In this document: one piece after another, positions 9,590-22,000 of the stretch
Layout: every line of letters starts with the position of its first letter
Position numbering within the stretch: the stretch's first letter is position 1
Origin: Phallusia fumigata
Taxonomy: Eukaryota > Chordata > Ascidiacea > Phlebobranchia > Ascidiidae
DNA length: 32,581 bases
NCBI GenBank assembly: GCA_008931825.1
Contig: QXVZ01030567.1
Location: forward strand, 1-32,581
Reading direction: 5' to 3'
Position numbers and translations under genes: made by a program
Notes under the pieces: model-generated
Database searches by the model: none
The model's input: the letters and a program-made list of their open reading frames with translations, nothing else
Told to the model about the DNA's origin: nothing

Positions 9590-12500
9590 CCACTTCCTTT
9601 GCGTTGTGTCGTTTTGCGTTGAGGGCAGAAAAGCAATATTGTTCGGTCTTTAAGAGTAACCACTAAGACGTTAGGGCAAAAGTTAGGTAACCAATCCAAT
9701 TAAGCATCCCTTCTGGGAGCAGTTTAAAATATGGCGTGCAAACTGTATTTTAAAGCTTGACATGTACCAATCATCAAAAATAATTGTTAGGTTGTTCACT
9801 TTGAAATACATAGCAATTTTCTCTTAAGGCCTGAAGTCAACTAATGAGTAAACAGTTACCAGAACTCAACTTCAGTCCATCTATCGTGTGTAAAAATTGA
9901 GGTAATTTGAACGACTTTTTTTAACCTAAAGCTGTAAAACCAACACTTTTATTTCTAGAGCATAAAGTACATGGACCTAACGCAATCTTGTAAAGCGCAT
10001 TTCAATGATTGCAATGTACCAACTATGAAACTTCCTGGTCATTTACTTTAATAAATATAGCAATTTACAGATATGGGAGTTAAACAATTCTTAAACTGGT
10101 TAAAAGTTGTCAGTGTACAACTTCAGATACCAAATATCAGGATTTTTAAACCTGCTACACACAGTTTTTGAATATTCCTACCCTTCTAGCATAAAGGTTA
10201 TGTGGTTGTGGCATTGATACCCTGCGTTTGGTAACAAAACCCTTCCTGGCCGACGATTGGTTGGGAAGCAAAGTGGAGGTTTGTGGAGATGAAGGGTTCC
10301 AAGTCCATCATTACCCCACAAACTTCGTCGGAGACATCGTCGCTCTACAAACAAACACAATATTCATTAACACTTTAGCTAACTACACCAAATGCACATT
10401 ATTCCGGGATCGGCGTTTGGGCATTTTACTACGGTTATTTCAACTTTTAGCAAAACTATTGTATAAATGGTATTTTAGAACCAAAATACAACAACAAACT
10501 GCGTTGGTAATTACAACCATTAGAAACATCCGAATATTCTTGGATCATTTTTTTAGGACGCTTTCGTTTCAAACGACAATTTTTGATCACCGTCACGGGT
10601 CATCGATCTTTGATTAGCGGTGGAAACGATACTCACGTAACAAGGAAATAACATCTGTACCCATGTTGACCAAAGCAACAAAACTGCTCATGTTTGCAAT
10701 ACACGACGCTTAGTTTTATGCCAGTGTAAAAGTAATTCATATACGATAGGGTTGGATTCGAGTAGGCTTGCTTAACGCGAGATATAATGCTGAAATCGAA
10801 TATTTGGCGGAGCACAACACACAAGGCATTTTACCCTGGTGACGTGCCAATGCAAAGCAACACGACACGATCAGGTAAGGGACAGTATATTCCCAGATTA
10901 CGAATTACCCACCAGAACGATTGTAAATGACAGATTCATGAGGCAAAAAGTGTACTAGTGCAAATGTTGCATGGATTTTATGCTTTTTCGGTCTGACGCA
11001 AGCAAAAAAATGCACGGTATACACACTTTTGGTTCATGTTAACTTTAAAACTCTAATTAAAAAAAACGTTAAATGAGCACAAAAACGGCGGTTGATAATA
11101 CCGACCTTTTAAACAAACTGTTCTTTTTCATGAATGACAACTGGAAACGGCGGAGAGTTTTGCTTCAAGTCAGATGTTACCACAGGGTGATCAACCTCAA
11201 TCGAGGAGGTTAATGAGGACAGTAGCGATGTGGTGGTTTGACTCTCGTCGGAAATATTGCCGCTGTCCTACAAACAAGCACAGTGCATTTTGACCATACC
11301 ACATGAATCCACAGATCCGACATTTAGGTATTTTACCTGTTAATACACCCCTTATTACATGGATATACGTATGCTTATTACCTTTGCATTAGGTTCTTAG
11401 TTTCCAAGCATTTATAAGTATAAACCTATGGGTTCCCACGCACATGCATAGCTATTGAGTTTTTGGAAAAATGAAGATTGACCTGTCTGCAGTTACATTT
11501 AATCGTGCAGCAGGCAACCAAACAATCAACTCTCGCTTTAAACGCGGTTTGTGTAATAAGGTTTTATGGAGGTAATACGGTAGAAATCGCCTTTGTTACA
11601 TCAGATATAGGCTTATAACTGTATGGCAGCAAAGCTATTTGCTTAATGCATAAAGCAGTCGTCTGATAACAACCGCTACTCCTCGTGTTTCGAAAATCAA
11701 TCCCTTCGGGTTGTGTCGTTTTAAAGTTAGGTCAGAACAACGAGGTTGAAAATTTATTTTGCATCACCGAAATGTAACCGCTGATGCAATCAAGTTTTGA
11801 TAAACAACGCATAGAAGCACCCTGTTGAATTTAAACTCATTTTGGCTTAAAACTTCTTCTAACCTAATGTGCTACAAACAAAAAATCTCATTTTACGGGC
11901 ATAAAGAGGTTGTAAAATGGGTGAACCAAAGTTAAACTTGCATTTGAATGCATGCAATTTTCCAACCATCAAAAATTAACTATATAAGATATTTACATTG
12001 ATATACTGTGCAGTAAATGATTGGCAAATGCACTATTAAGTTTTTAGTGCACAAGCTTAGTGCAAACTAAATGCCCATCTGTCATGTGCAAAAATTTGAA
12101 GTAGTCTAGATGACCCTTTTCCCACCAAAACCAAATGCTGCAAATTAAATTAAATGATCTGCAAAAACATTTTGGGTGCACAAAGTGAATAATCTGCCAA
12201 ACTCAGAAGGGGGTATTTATTGCTTGCAATGTACCAACCATTAAAAAATGAAACCTTTTGAAACCTACATAAATAACTAGAAGGGTGGTTCTTACCATTC
12301 ATCATTCCATATACACTAGTATTACTAACCGATAAAAAAACAATACATATTCACTATGTTGTTTTACACTTGGTCCCCTAGTTATAATAACTTTTTGTTG
12401 TATAATTGTGACTGCAGCCAAAATACATGGGCCCACATACACATAATAATGTTAATAAGGTTTTTAAGCTAAAAATTTGGATAACATTTTACCATATGTT

Positions 12501-14500
12501 ACAAGTCAATTTTATGTATCTCAAAAAATCACACTGTTTCTGGTCAACTATATAAAATAAATGACACACCATAATTGCCCAACATACAATCTGTCTAAAT
12601 TTCACAAAATTTGGATCTTGTTTGCCACATTTGACCTACGCAAGGAAAACTGTTTTGGGCTTAGGGCCAAGTAAAACAAAAAACAGACCACAATAACCTC
12701 AATTACAGTCAGTAAAAATTTCAACCCATTAAAAAATTCTTATACCTAACTCTAATGCAGCAAAGCTTTTGTCACGCATCGTCTTTTACAATGTGATACA
12801 ACAAACGTATTTTAGATACCGCAACGTAATCACAGCTTGATGGTCACAATCTCAGTAACAGCTTTGCAACCCCTATTGAATAAATAAAGTGCAGCAGTGG
12901 TCTGATATCAAACACTGCACTCCTTGGCTTGTCAACTTGTCAAGCACCCCCTTCCCATTGTACAGTTTTTTTGTTTAGGGCAAAACTGCGAAGGTGAAAA
13001 TAAATTTTTAGGAATGTAAGGACAACAAAACCATTGTACGCGAATCGTGTACGACTGTATGCTATAAAAATGACAGATTGTAAGTCGCAAGGCGAGGAAG
13101 TGTAAATTTTGATGTTTTGTAAGTTTGATTTGGTGTTTGCGCATGAGCTATACGGTTTATTGCGCACAGTGCTTCATACATTTTATACTTTTTAGGTTCA
13201 ATGCGCTTGGTTTTCGAAGAACTTGGAATGAGAATAAAAGCGGCGGTTACAATACCAACCTTTTGAACAAAATGTTCTTCCTCCTGATTGATAACGGGAA
13301 GCGATGGAAAGTTTTCTTCCGAGTCTGAGGCTGCTTCAGTGTAGCCAATTTCCGTCGAGAGGGTTGATAAGGACAGTGGCGGTGCGGTAGTTTCACCCTT
13401 GAAGGAAATATTGTCGCTTCCCTACAAACAATCACAGTGCTTTTTTACTATAACTTTGGCATCCTGAGGATCGGTACTTTTAACACATTTCCCAACCTAA
13501 CATTTTAACACATCGTTAATATACTGGATATACTGTATGTGTATGGTTAATACCTTTGTATATGGTTCTTGATGTACCGGGCATTTTATTACACAATTGT
13601 TTATGTAAGTACAAACGAATTGGTTACCACGCACATGTAACCGCTAACTGATAGCGGAGTTAGTATGTCGTTGTTAGTTTTATGCCAGACGAAAAATTGA
13701 AACAAAGATATAAATAATTTTTCACATCCAACAAAATCATTTCTAACGGTATGGCAATGATTTTAAAACATAATTTAAAGTATTAATCTCCAACCCACAC
13801 TAATCAATTAATAAGCTTTGTTGTCGCACAAGTAGATTACATCATTATCAACTGTGTTGGGGCCTACGAGCAAGTGAGTTTTGTGTAAAACGTAGATATA
13901 CCTGCCTGCAGTTACATTTGGTCATGTGGCAGCAAACCGAATTACAAACTCCCTATGAATGCTTTTAACGCAGTTTATGTGATAAGTTATAAATTAAATA
14001 TTTAGAAAGCCAAAATAGAGACTAAAATGCAACAGTATGGTAGCAAGCTAATATTACGCATCGTCTTTTACAGCGTGTTATAACAAATGTATTCCGGTTA
14101 CCTCAACGCAATCACAACTTGCCAGTCACAAGCTAAATGAGCCCCGCGTGAATAAAGCAGTTGTCTGAAACCAATCGCGGCCTGAAAAATCACTCCCTGG
14201 GGTTGTGTCGTTTTGCGTTTATGCCAGAGTAGCAAGGGTAATTTTTGCCTCGAAATGTAACCACTGACACGATCAACTAATGGGTAAACTAAAGTAATAA
14301 GTTTTAATACTTTAGCGCACACTAAATGCTTATCTGTCGTGTGTAAAAACTTGAAGTAGTTTAGATGACCCAATAATTTCTAAAAAAATAGAAGGGTGGC
14401 ATACCATACATAGACATTCTATGTACACTATTACCCAATATTAAAAGAGGATATATTCCCCACATTATATAACATTGGGTCTTATAGTTACCTGCGCTAT
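9590..14500. repeat. Mosaic of decayed ~2.15-kb repeat copies
   Basis: Blocks in the same order recur about 2.15-2.25 kb apart. 11012-11290 matches 13163-13447, 11390-11450 matches 13558-13640, 11477-11580 matches 13898-13995, 11648-11810 matches 14150-14280, and 12060-12400 matches 14320-14500. A partial earlier copy covers about 9600-10370, and another nested partial copy covers about 12770-13020, which resembles 14037-14150. No long ORF survives. The same family occurs at 2222-2838. It may be a non-autonomous DNA element copied in tandem, or successive nested insertions. Confidence 0.7.
11012..12600. repeat. ~2.15-kb repeat, best copy 1
   Basis: It opens with a block resembling 13163-13306 (GGCGGTT, then CCTTTTAAACAAACTGTTCTT), followed by a GAGGAGGTTAATGAGGACAG block, the CACGCACATG block, a GTTGTGTCGTTTT block and the AAAATTTGAAGTAG block. 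All lie in the same order as in the second copy. Confidence 0.65.
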
Positions 14501-14740
14501 TTATGACATGATTTTTTATGCTGTTGAACACATGCAAAGTTCAACATTATGTGTTTTTCAAAAACATGTCTAGGCTATAGATATAAACAAAGCAATCAGT
14601 GCACCATAAAGACATGTTCTACAAACTGTCCAAGCTGCATCAACTTTGGACATTGTTAAATAACAGTACACAGTTTGGGGACTAGCAGGGTAACTGCTGG
14701 GGCTATTGGGTAAAACACATCAAATATTGTACCACAATGA
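13163..14740. repeat. ~2.15-kb repeat, best copy 2
   Basis: Same block order as 11012-12600 with many substitutions and small indels. It lacks the block found at 11950-11985 in copy 1. Divergence is clear by eye, so the duplication is old. Confidence 0.65.
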
Positions 14741-15190
14741 CATGTTTTACAAACTGTCCAAATTGCATCCAATTCGGAGATTGTTTAACTATTTGCCCCA
14801 TTTTAGCAGGCTAGTGGGGTAACTGTTGGGGCTTTTTTCTAAAAAATAGCAATCGATACACCAAAATGGCCCGACCTGTATTAAAATTTCGTCCCAATCA
14901 GAGATTGTTTTAAATGTTAAACACCAGAGGGAGCCACAACCAACCACTAGGGCCTCATGCTCATTAGTTGTTATTAAGCCAGACTTGAACCACCAACCAC
15001 TGAACTTCCATTCAACTTGGAAGTGGTTCATACTCTTCAGTTTCAAATGACCCAACTTCAGTTTCACCCATAATTACATGAACAAATATTTGACCTTTTT
15101 GGGGTTAGTGGGGTAATCACTGGGGCTTGATCAAACCAGATAGACAACCCCATGACCTATCTAACAGCTGTAAACGTTTTATCCAAATCC
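14600..15190. repeat. Degenerate ~129-bp tandem repeat
   Basis: GACATGTTNTACAAACTGTCC occurs at 14611 and 14739, a related word lies at 14868, and GGGTAACTGNTGGGG recurs near 14688 and 14817 with a weaker form near 15109. The period is 128-130 bp, and the third unit carries an extra ~165 bp. A related unit sits at 15640-15770 and a distant one at 12560-12650. Confidence 0.65.
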
Positions 15191-16046
15191 ATCCAACGTT
15201 TCATGCAAGGACTAGCTGCAGGGGAAAAAGAGGGGAAAATAATATTTTGTTTTCTATTCAGGAAAGGAACCCAAAACAACATACACAACATAGCACTTTA
15301 ACGAGTTCTCTGGCATGCAAGATCAAACTTAACATATTTAAATGAAAATGAACAAAACTGATCTTACTTTTTGTGAGTTGGATACACAGGGCAGCCCTTT
15401 ACCTGCATGAAACAACATATCATAATTACCATATGTCACAAGCAAGTTATGGGTGGCTTGTCTCATCCCTAGTAAGTATTGTTTCTTTTCCATTTAGTAG
15501 TATTTTGCTGGCATAAAAAATACAAAAAACATTCAGAAACATGGACTGAACAGTTGCATTGATCTTCTGCTGTCAAAACTAGCATGTTTTTATTGTTGTA
15601 TGCAAGCTATTTATAACATGGTTGTTTCTGCAGGCAGAAATGAATGGTTTCACAAACTTTGTGGGTATAGCAGGTCGTCCAGGTCCGAAATAGTTGAATA
15701 ATTGACCAATTTTAGATGGCTGATGGGATATGTGCTGGGGTTATGGGGTTAAATAAACAAATTAATACAAAAACGTAAAAACATGGGGTTTACTCTTGTC
15801 ATCATAAAGACATGTAATATGACTCCCAATATTCATGCCTCACGCTTTGGGTTTCCTTATCTCACAAATGTAAGACAATTGGCACATTTTTTGTTTGGCA
15901 TAGTAAGGTATGTTTGTGATTTAACGAGTTGTGTATGTGGTCTATTCTAAACTCGTTTGTGGTGTACATAATTTTTTCCCGGGAAACAAATAAGAAAAAA
16001 AACATTTAGAAACAATAAGTGCCCCCTTCAGAAAGGGGACCCATAA
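15191..16046. repeat. Repeat-derived spacer ending at the CCP gene
   Basis: 15640-15770 resembles the 129-bp repeat. 15960-16048 resembles 2770-2838 and ends GGGACCCATAATTA, the terminal sequence of that repeat family. No gene was recognised, and the short frame at 15127-15345 has no support. Confidence 0.5.
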
Positions 16047-19000
16047 TTAGCTGTCTTGAATATCAATCAATGTGCTGTTCATCACCCATTATACATTAAA
16101 GTGCTAATGCCATGTGATATAATGTTGCTTTTTCACTTTTTTTTAAGGGAAGAGTTGGTCAACTTACCATGGTGACTCTTTATTACTATGTACCAACTTA
16201 TGACCAGCAGGCATAGAAGCAAAACCGCTGCAATAGTGATTCCAATGACTACAATTGGGATATTTTGAGATGAACCTTGAAAAATGTAATATTGTCAAAA
16301 ATAGTCACTACACATTTACCCTATGTAACAGATAACTATAAATTACAAGTTTGAAGCTTTATTTGTTTAAAGCTTTATTATCCCAAATGCAAAATAAATA
16401 TTTCCAAAAGTGATACACCATTAATTTGGCTTAAAAAAACCTGGTAATGATACAGCGAGGTAACTGCAACCCACAACAAAAGTATTTGTCTGTTTACTTT
16501 TTACACAAAATTGTGTCAAGTTCCATGTTGCATCTGGTTGGCAAACAGCTGTAGCAGTGGCAGGTTGATATTTAGGAGTTATACAGGAAAATGTATGTGT
16601 GCTGTCGTAAATCTGATTTGCTGGAACATCCTGAACAACTCCAGGCAATGAAGAGTTGCCACAGTCTGGCAAAAAAATTGCATTGTCATAACAAAACCTT
16701 GTAGACTTAAATGATGATAGCAGTTTAACCCAGTTTTGTTTACTTTATATGGTCAGTAAGGTAGTCAAAATTTGTGTGTTTTACGGTGCAATATTAGAAA
16801 ATTGCCACCTGTATGCTCGTTTGAACAAACTTCACACTAAAATGATTTCAAGTTTCTAAATTTAGGTCACTGCACCAAAACCCGGTTGTTATATTAGTGC
16901 AACAAACCAATTATCAGATAGATGCATTAGTACACCAAAATCTGATATTAGGTATTTTGTTTCCATGTCACCTTGGTTGACACAAATACAAAGTTTAATT
17001 TTTTTAGCAGCTCTATGGCAGGTAAGTTGAATTTCAAGAAAAACTGACTGTTAGCTAAACATTGCTAAATTGAAATGTGGAAAATCTAAATGGCAACCAA
17101 TAGACAAATATTAATAAATTGACAATTTAGAGCATAAATTGAAAGTGGTTCTCACCATTAAAAAGGAGTCCAGGAGAGTTTGTAGGCAATCTAGTTGTAT
17201 GTGGTTTTACTGTCGAGGGTGAAAAATCTACAAAACATTATTGAAAAGCTGTTTTGATAAAAACAGCTGTTGCATTTTGTTTCTTACGCTGTAGCATTTT
17301 GCAGGTTAGCAGGAATTGATTTGTTGGACTAAACATATTTTAAAATGATACAATAAAGGTTTAGTTTGAAACAAAAAAGTATGTGAAATTGATATATGTT
17401 TTGGGCAGTCACTAGAGATATTTTGTTTACCTTTTTAACAATCATGCAATTTGCCCCTGTGCAAGCAACTAATGACATGTACCTATACACAGGGGTATAT
17501 CCCAATGTTAAAAAAAGGGATTCGATATTTTAACTCAGGGAATTCCCCAAACATAGTGAATAATTACGTCATTAATACAGTTTGGGAAAATTCCCTAGCA
17601 ATCAAAAAACCGTTGCTGGTGCAATGCGTGCGAAATGCTGTTTTTTATGGCAATATAGCAACTACAAGCAATAGTTTTTTTGCTCAGTATTTCGTTTTCC
17701 TATATAACATGGCGAGATATTAGCGGCAGTGTGTATAAGGCCATATCCCCGATGTCAGCAGTTGTTAAGAAACTATCATATTCTACTATCAGCGCCAGTG
17801 ATCTTATTGATAACAAAAATAGTTTGTTCATAAATAATTTGACATTATGTGAATACGTCATTCCGACATAGCTTTAGTCGGGAAAAATGCGAGCGATTGC
17901 AGAAAAGAGACAGCCATGGGCGGATTTAGGGGGGGTGTTTGGTGTTAGAACACCCCCCTCAGCAAATAAATGAAACTCGCTGATGGACACCGCCAGACGT
18001 AGGTGATGCTTTACTGACCTTGCATTTGCTGTATTACAACGATTTTAAGATGTTCACACATTAAAATATGCCAGTCTATCCCACGCAGCCACAACAGTGC
18101 AGATTAGGCAAGAACTTTTGTTACGTCACAACAATTATCCTATTGTTACGCAACTAAAGCTTATTGCGACAGCCAATTCTGCCAGCACGTTTTACAGTAG
18201 ATAACTGTTATGGTAGTCTGCTTAATTTTAAGGAATAATACAGGGTTTGGAAACGTTTTCATTCTATTTTTATAGCTTGTAGACAAGTTAAGCGTCGAGT
18301 AATAGAAAGAAACTTTGTTGAAAACAACGCGAATTTGAATTAGATTTTCAATTACAATTTTCGATGAAATTCGTCGACAATGGCATTATCTGGAATGTTT
18401 TTGTTATTCTGGATGTTCAAAAGCGCCAATCAAGTCAAACGCACCTGCACTAAGGTGGCGAAATAGCAACCGACATTTAAGACATGGGTACACTGGCGCC
18501 CACTTACGGGAAGGCCAAGGTGGCGCCTATATTTGAGGATTAATTCGGCGGTAGCAAACAAATGAGAAATGTTCGTTAACAAAAAACTAAAAATGTTTTC
18601 GTCGAGTCCTTCCGCCCTTTTTCCATCTGTCATTAACCCTGTGGACTTTTTGAAAGAGTGAAAACCGAAACTGTTTTACGTTTGCCGAACACCTGATAAA
18701 CCCATTGTCACGCAGATATCGCTTTGCAACAAAAATACGCAATCCGTAGGTTACCTTGAAGTGACACAACTCTGGATATCATAAATAATGAATATTATTT
18801 AGTTTTAAGCAACTTTTTGCTGTTATTGTGCGATGACATCACTGTGATCGCGATTAACCCAATTGACGATAGCGATGGGTTTTAATTCGTGCACTGGAAT
18901 GCGCATAATGGGTGATTTGCCTACTACCCGCAACTAAGCCAGGCAGGTAGACAAACTTTGGGCATGAAATTCCCTTGTGGGACTTTATCAACGTCCGTGA

Positions 19001-22000
19001 CGACACTGCAAGTATGGTTAAGGTCACGTTGTCACCTCTTAGTTTGCTGAAACACAAAGTTGATCGTTGTTAAATAACATGTTGTGCCTTTAGCGCGAAT
19101 TAACTCATTACTAACGGGATTAAAATGAGATTGAAGCTGTTTGTCGACGACTAACGTTAACAAGAGGCATCTGTTTTTTGAGCGTTTACATTGCGGTTTT
19201 CGTTGATACTTCACGTAGGTTGAAAGAAGGTCAGTCAGTTTTGCTAGCAACTTTATCCTTTGGATTTAAACCTTAGATTGTGTTCGAGACGCCATAATCA
19301 TCTGCAACCAGAATTTGACTAATAAAATTTGTTGAGCAGATAGAGATGTATATTTGTCTCGTGTGACAAAAACTGTGCGACTGCATATAGATGATAGATG
19401 TTACGTCATAATGCGCTTTTTTACGTGACAATAAAAAGGTAAATTGCTGTACATCGCACCCTGGGCAAAGCATAGCGAGTGACGACGTTACGTTTTTTTT
19501 ACTATATATCGTAAATAAGTTTGCATTCCCACCGATTTTGGCAATTAGGCGCCTATGTACACCCTCCTCAAGTTTTTTCTAGATCCGCCCCTGGAGACAG
19601 CTACAATAGTTATGTGTTTAATTGAATATTATTTCTTTTTTGGAAGTATGCAGCAATTATAATTTGGTTTTATTTCCAAAAAAAGATCCAATGTACTGAT
19701 TTTGGAGGGCAATGATGGAAGCAATAAAAAACAGAATTTCTGTGTTGCAATTATAACCCTTGGAGCCTCTTAACAAAAAAGAGTAATAGACTGTGTATTA
19801 CCAGGAAGGCAGAATTTCTTAACATCCCAGGTAGCATTCTTTTGACAAACAGCATTCTGGGGTGTTCCATGATATCCTGGTGTTATACATAAAAATGTGT
19901 GTGTGCTGAGGTAACCCTCGTTGACTGGAACATCTTGGGCCACTCCAGGAAGGGTGATGTTTTCACAATCTGCGAGAGTATTCATAGCAGTAAAATAACT
20001 TTTGAAATTTTTTCAATGAATAAATATTTAGAGTGTGCTATCCAAGCCAAGAACAAGCATACCGTACAAAAAATAATGTACAAAAAATGTGTATTAATGA
20101 ACATTCTTATGTGACAAATTTTTATTATTTTTATGTTTTTAATTTCACTTATTACCTGTGACATGTAACTTGATGTTGTATATATCGGTGTCAATTTGCC
20201 ACAATATACTACGATGGTCGAGTTTAAACTCAGTAATAACAACTTTAATGATCTTCGGTTTAACATTGTTCACCTCAGTAAAAGAACAACTGCAAACAAA
20301 ACAGATCTCAACTTTGGAAAGCTTTCAGCATTTTGTGATTCCACATAAACCCAGGGAATCGAACTGCTGAGTAATTTTAAGGTTTAATTAGGGTTCGGGT
20401 TTAGGTTTATTCCAATACATCATGCGTAGGGTTAGTACCCGTTTAACGAAATTTGCAGTTTCGAATCGGTTCGAAATCGTTTTTTTTTTTTTATAAATCG
20501 GTTCGACGCACATAACATAATCCAAGGTCCACCGAAAATTTGACTTTCCTATTCATTCCCGTAAATAAAGTGGAGCTGCCGTGCGTTGTGGAGAACTTGT
20601 CTTTATTTACATAATAAATACTTTTTAGGAACTGAAATGTATAGCGAGCTTAACATGAAATATAAGAAAAACGTTTTTATAAAATCTAAAACGTGACTGC
20701 TGCGATTTCGTTTGCCAGTTAGGGTTTCCTCTCGGGAATGTTTCGATGGGAAATTCCCGGGGAAAAATTACATTTACGTAAATTTTTGCGGGCTTGTAGC
20801 ATTGCAAAAGTGATGTTACATGACAAATCCGCTAAATTAGATGTTTTAGGCTTACATAAACTAATTTTAATCGTCGCAATGACGTAATCAGTGACGAAAA
20901 AATTGGAAAATTTTCCAGAATCCCGGGAATGAAAAAAATCCGGGAAATAGAGGAAAGGAACCCTAGGTTTCATCATAGTATGCTATGATTTCATGTTCGG
21001 GTTCCCTCCCGGGAATGTTTCGACGGGAATTTCCCGGCAAATTTACGTTCCCGAATCCCGGGAATTTTGTTTTAAATTCCCAGGTATATGGCAGCAACGC
21101 AAAACTAATTTGAAAGTGGATAATTTTTGCTCTTTCATGCTTTTGGCCGGTATAAATCGAGAAATGATGCTGTCATGTATTATTTTGCAAAAACCTGAGG
21201 TTAATTGTCACTTCAGTAGATTTAGTTTTCAATCTAAAATACACAAGTGCGCTTACTAACGGACGAAAAATCGAATTTTTTTTCAAAAGTTGTTAAAATT
21301 TTTGCGGGCTTGTATCATCGAAAAATGATGTTAGGTGACAAAAACCTGCTAAATTAGATGTTTGTAGCTAATATAAACTAATTTTAGTCGTTCCAATGAC
21401 GCAATTAGGCACGAAAAAATCGTCAAATTATTTTGTCGGGATTCCGGGATTATAGAAACAATTGTTTTTTATTTCCCGAATCCCGGGAATGAAAAAACCC
21501 GGGAAATAGAGGAACCCTAGTGCCAATACTACAGTTATTAATTTTTAACTTTTTTGTTGATGTATTAGGTATTATGGAAAACGCCCTCAAATCTTTAGGA
21601 ATTGTAATGTGGGATAGAAAGTATGAGAAAATTCAGAAATACTTTAATATTCTTAACAGACATGTATATATTTTTGGAATTTTTTAACTTTGCTTTTTCG
21701 TAATATCCCAAAAATGTCTAGGCGAAAATGTCCAGGCAAAGTCCAATAGATGCCCACAAGGATGGCAGTACGGTACGCTTCCAAAATCGACAACAGTTCG
21801 CCATTTGCAACGAGGTACGTGGCACGCAAAAATCAATAAGTAACATACCATATACTGCCATCCTTGGCCAGCTGAACTTTTGCAAAGATTCAAATGCCAA
21901 AACTACGATTTGTTGCACAGTGAAGTAGTTTTGGTCGATTGTAAATTGTTTGCATGATTAAACAACTAAGGATTTTTATGTGTTTTTAAATCTTTTAGTT

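Noticed and set aside
2222-16048. A single giant transposon bounded by the two TATGGGTCCC-type ends
   Set aside because: Both GGGACCCATAATTA ends are in the same orientation, so they are ends of two copies and not an inverted pair around one element.
20375-20440. TTAGGGTT-like words suggesting telomeric repeats
   Set aside because: Only a few degenerate words without tandem periodicity.
20455-20515. Repeated ATCGGTTCGA words resembling a tRNA T-arm
   Set aside because: No acceptor stem or anticodon arm can be drawn; interrupted by a long T run.
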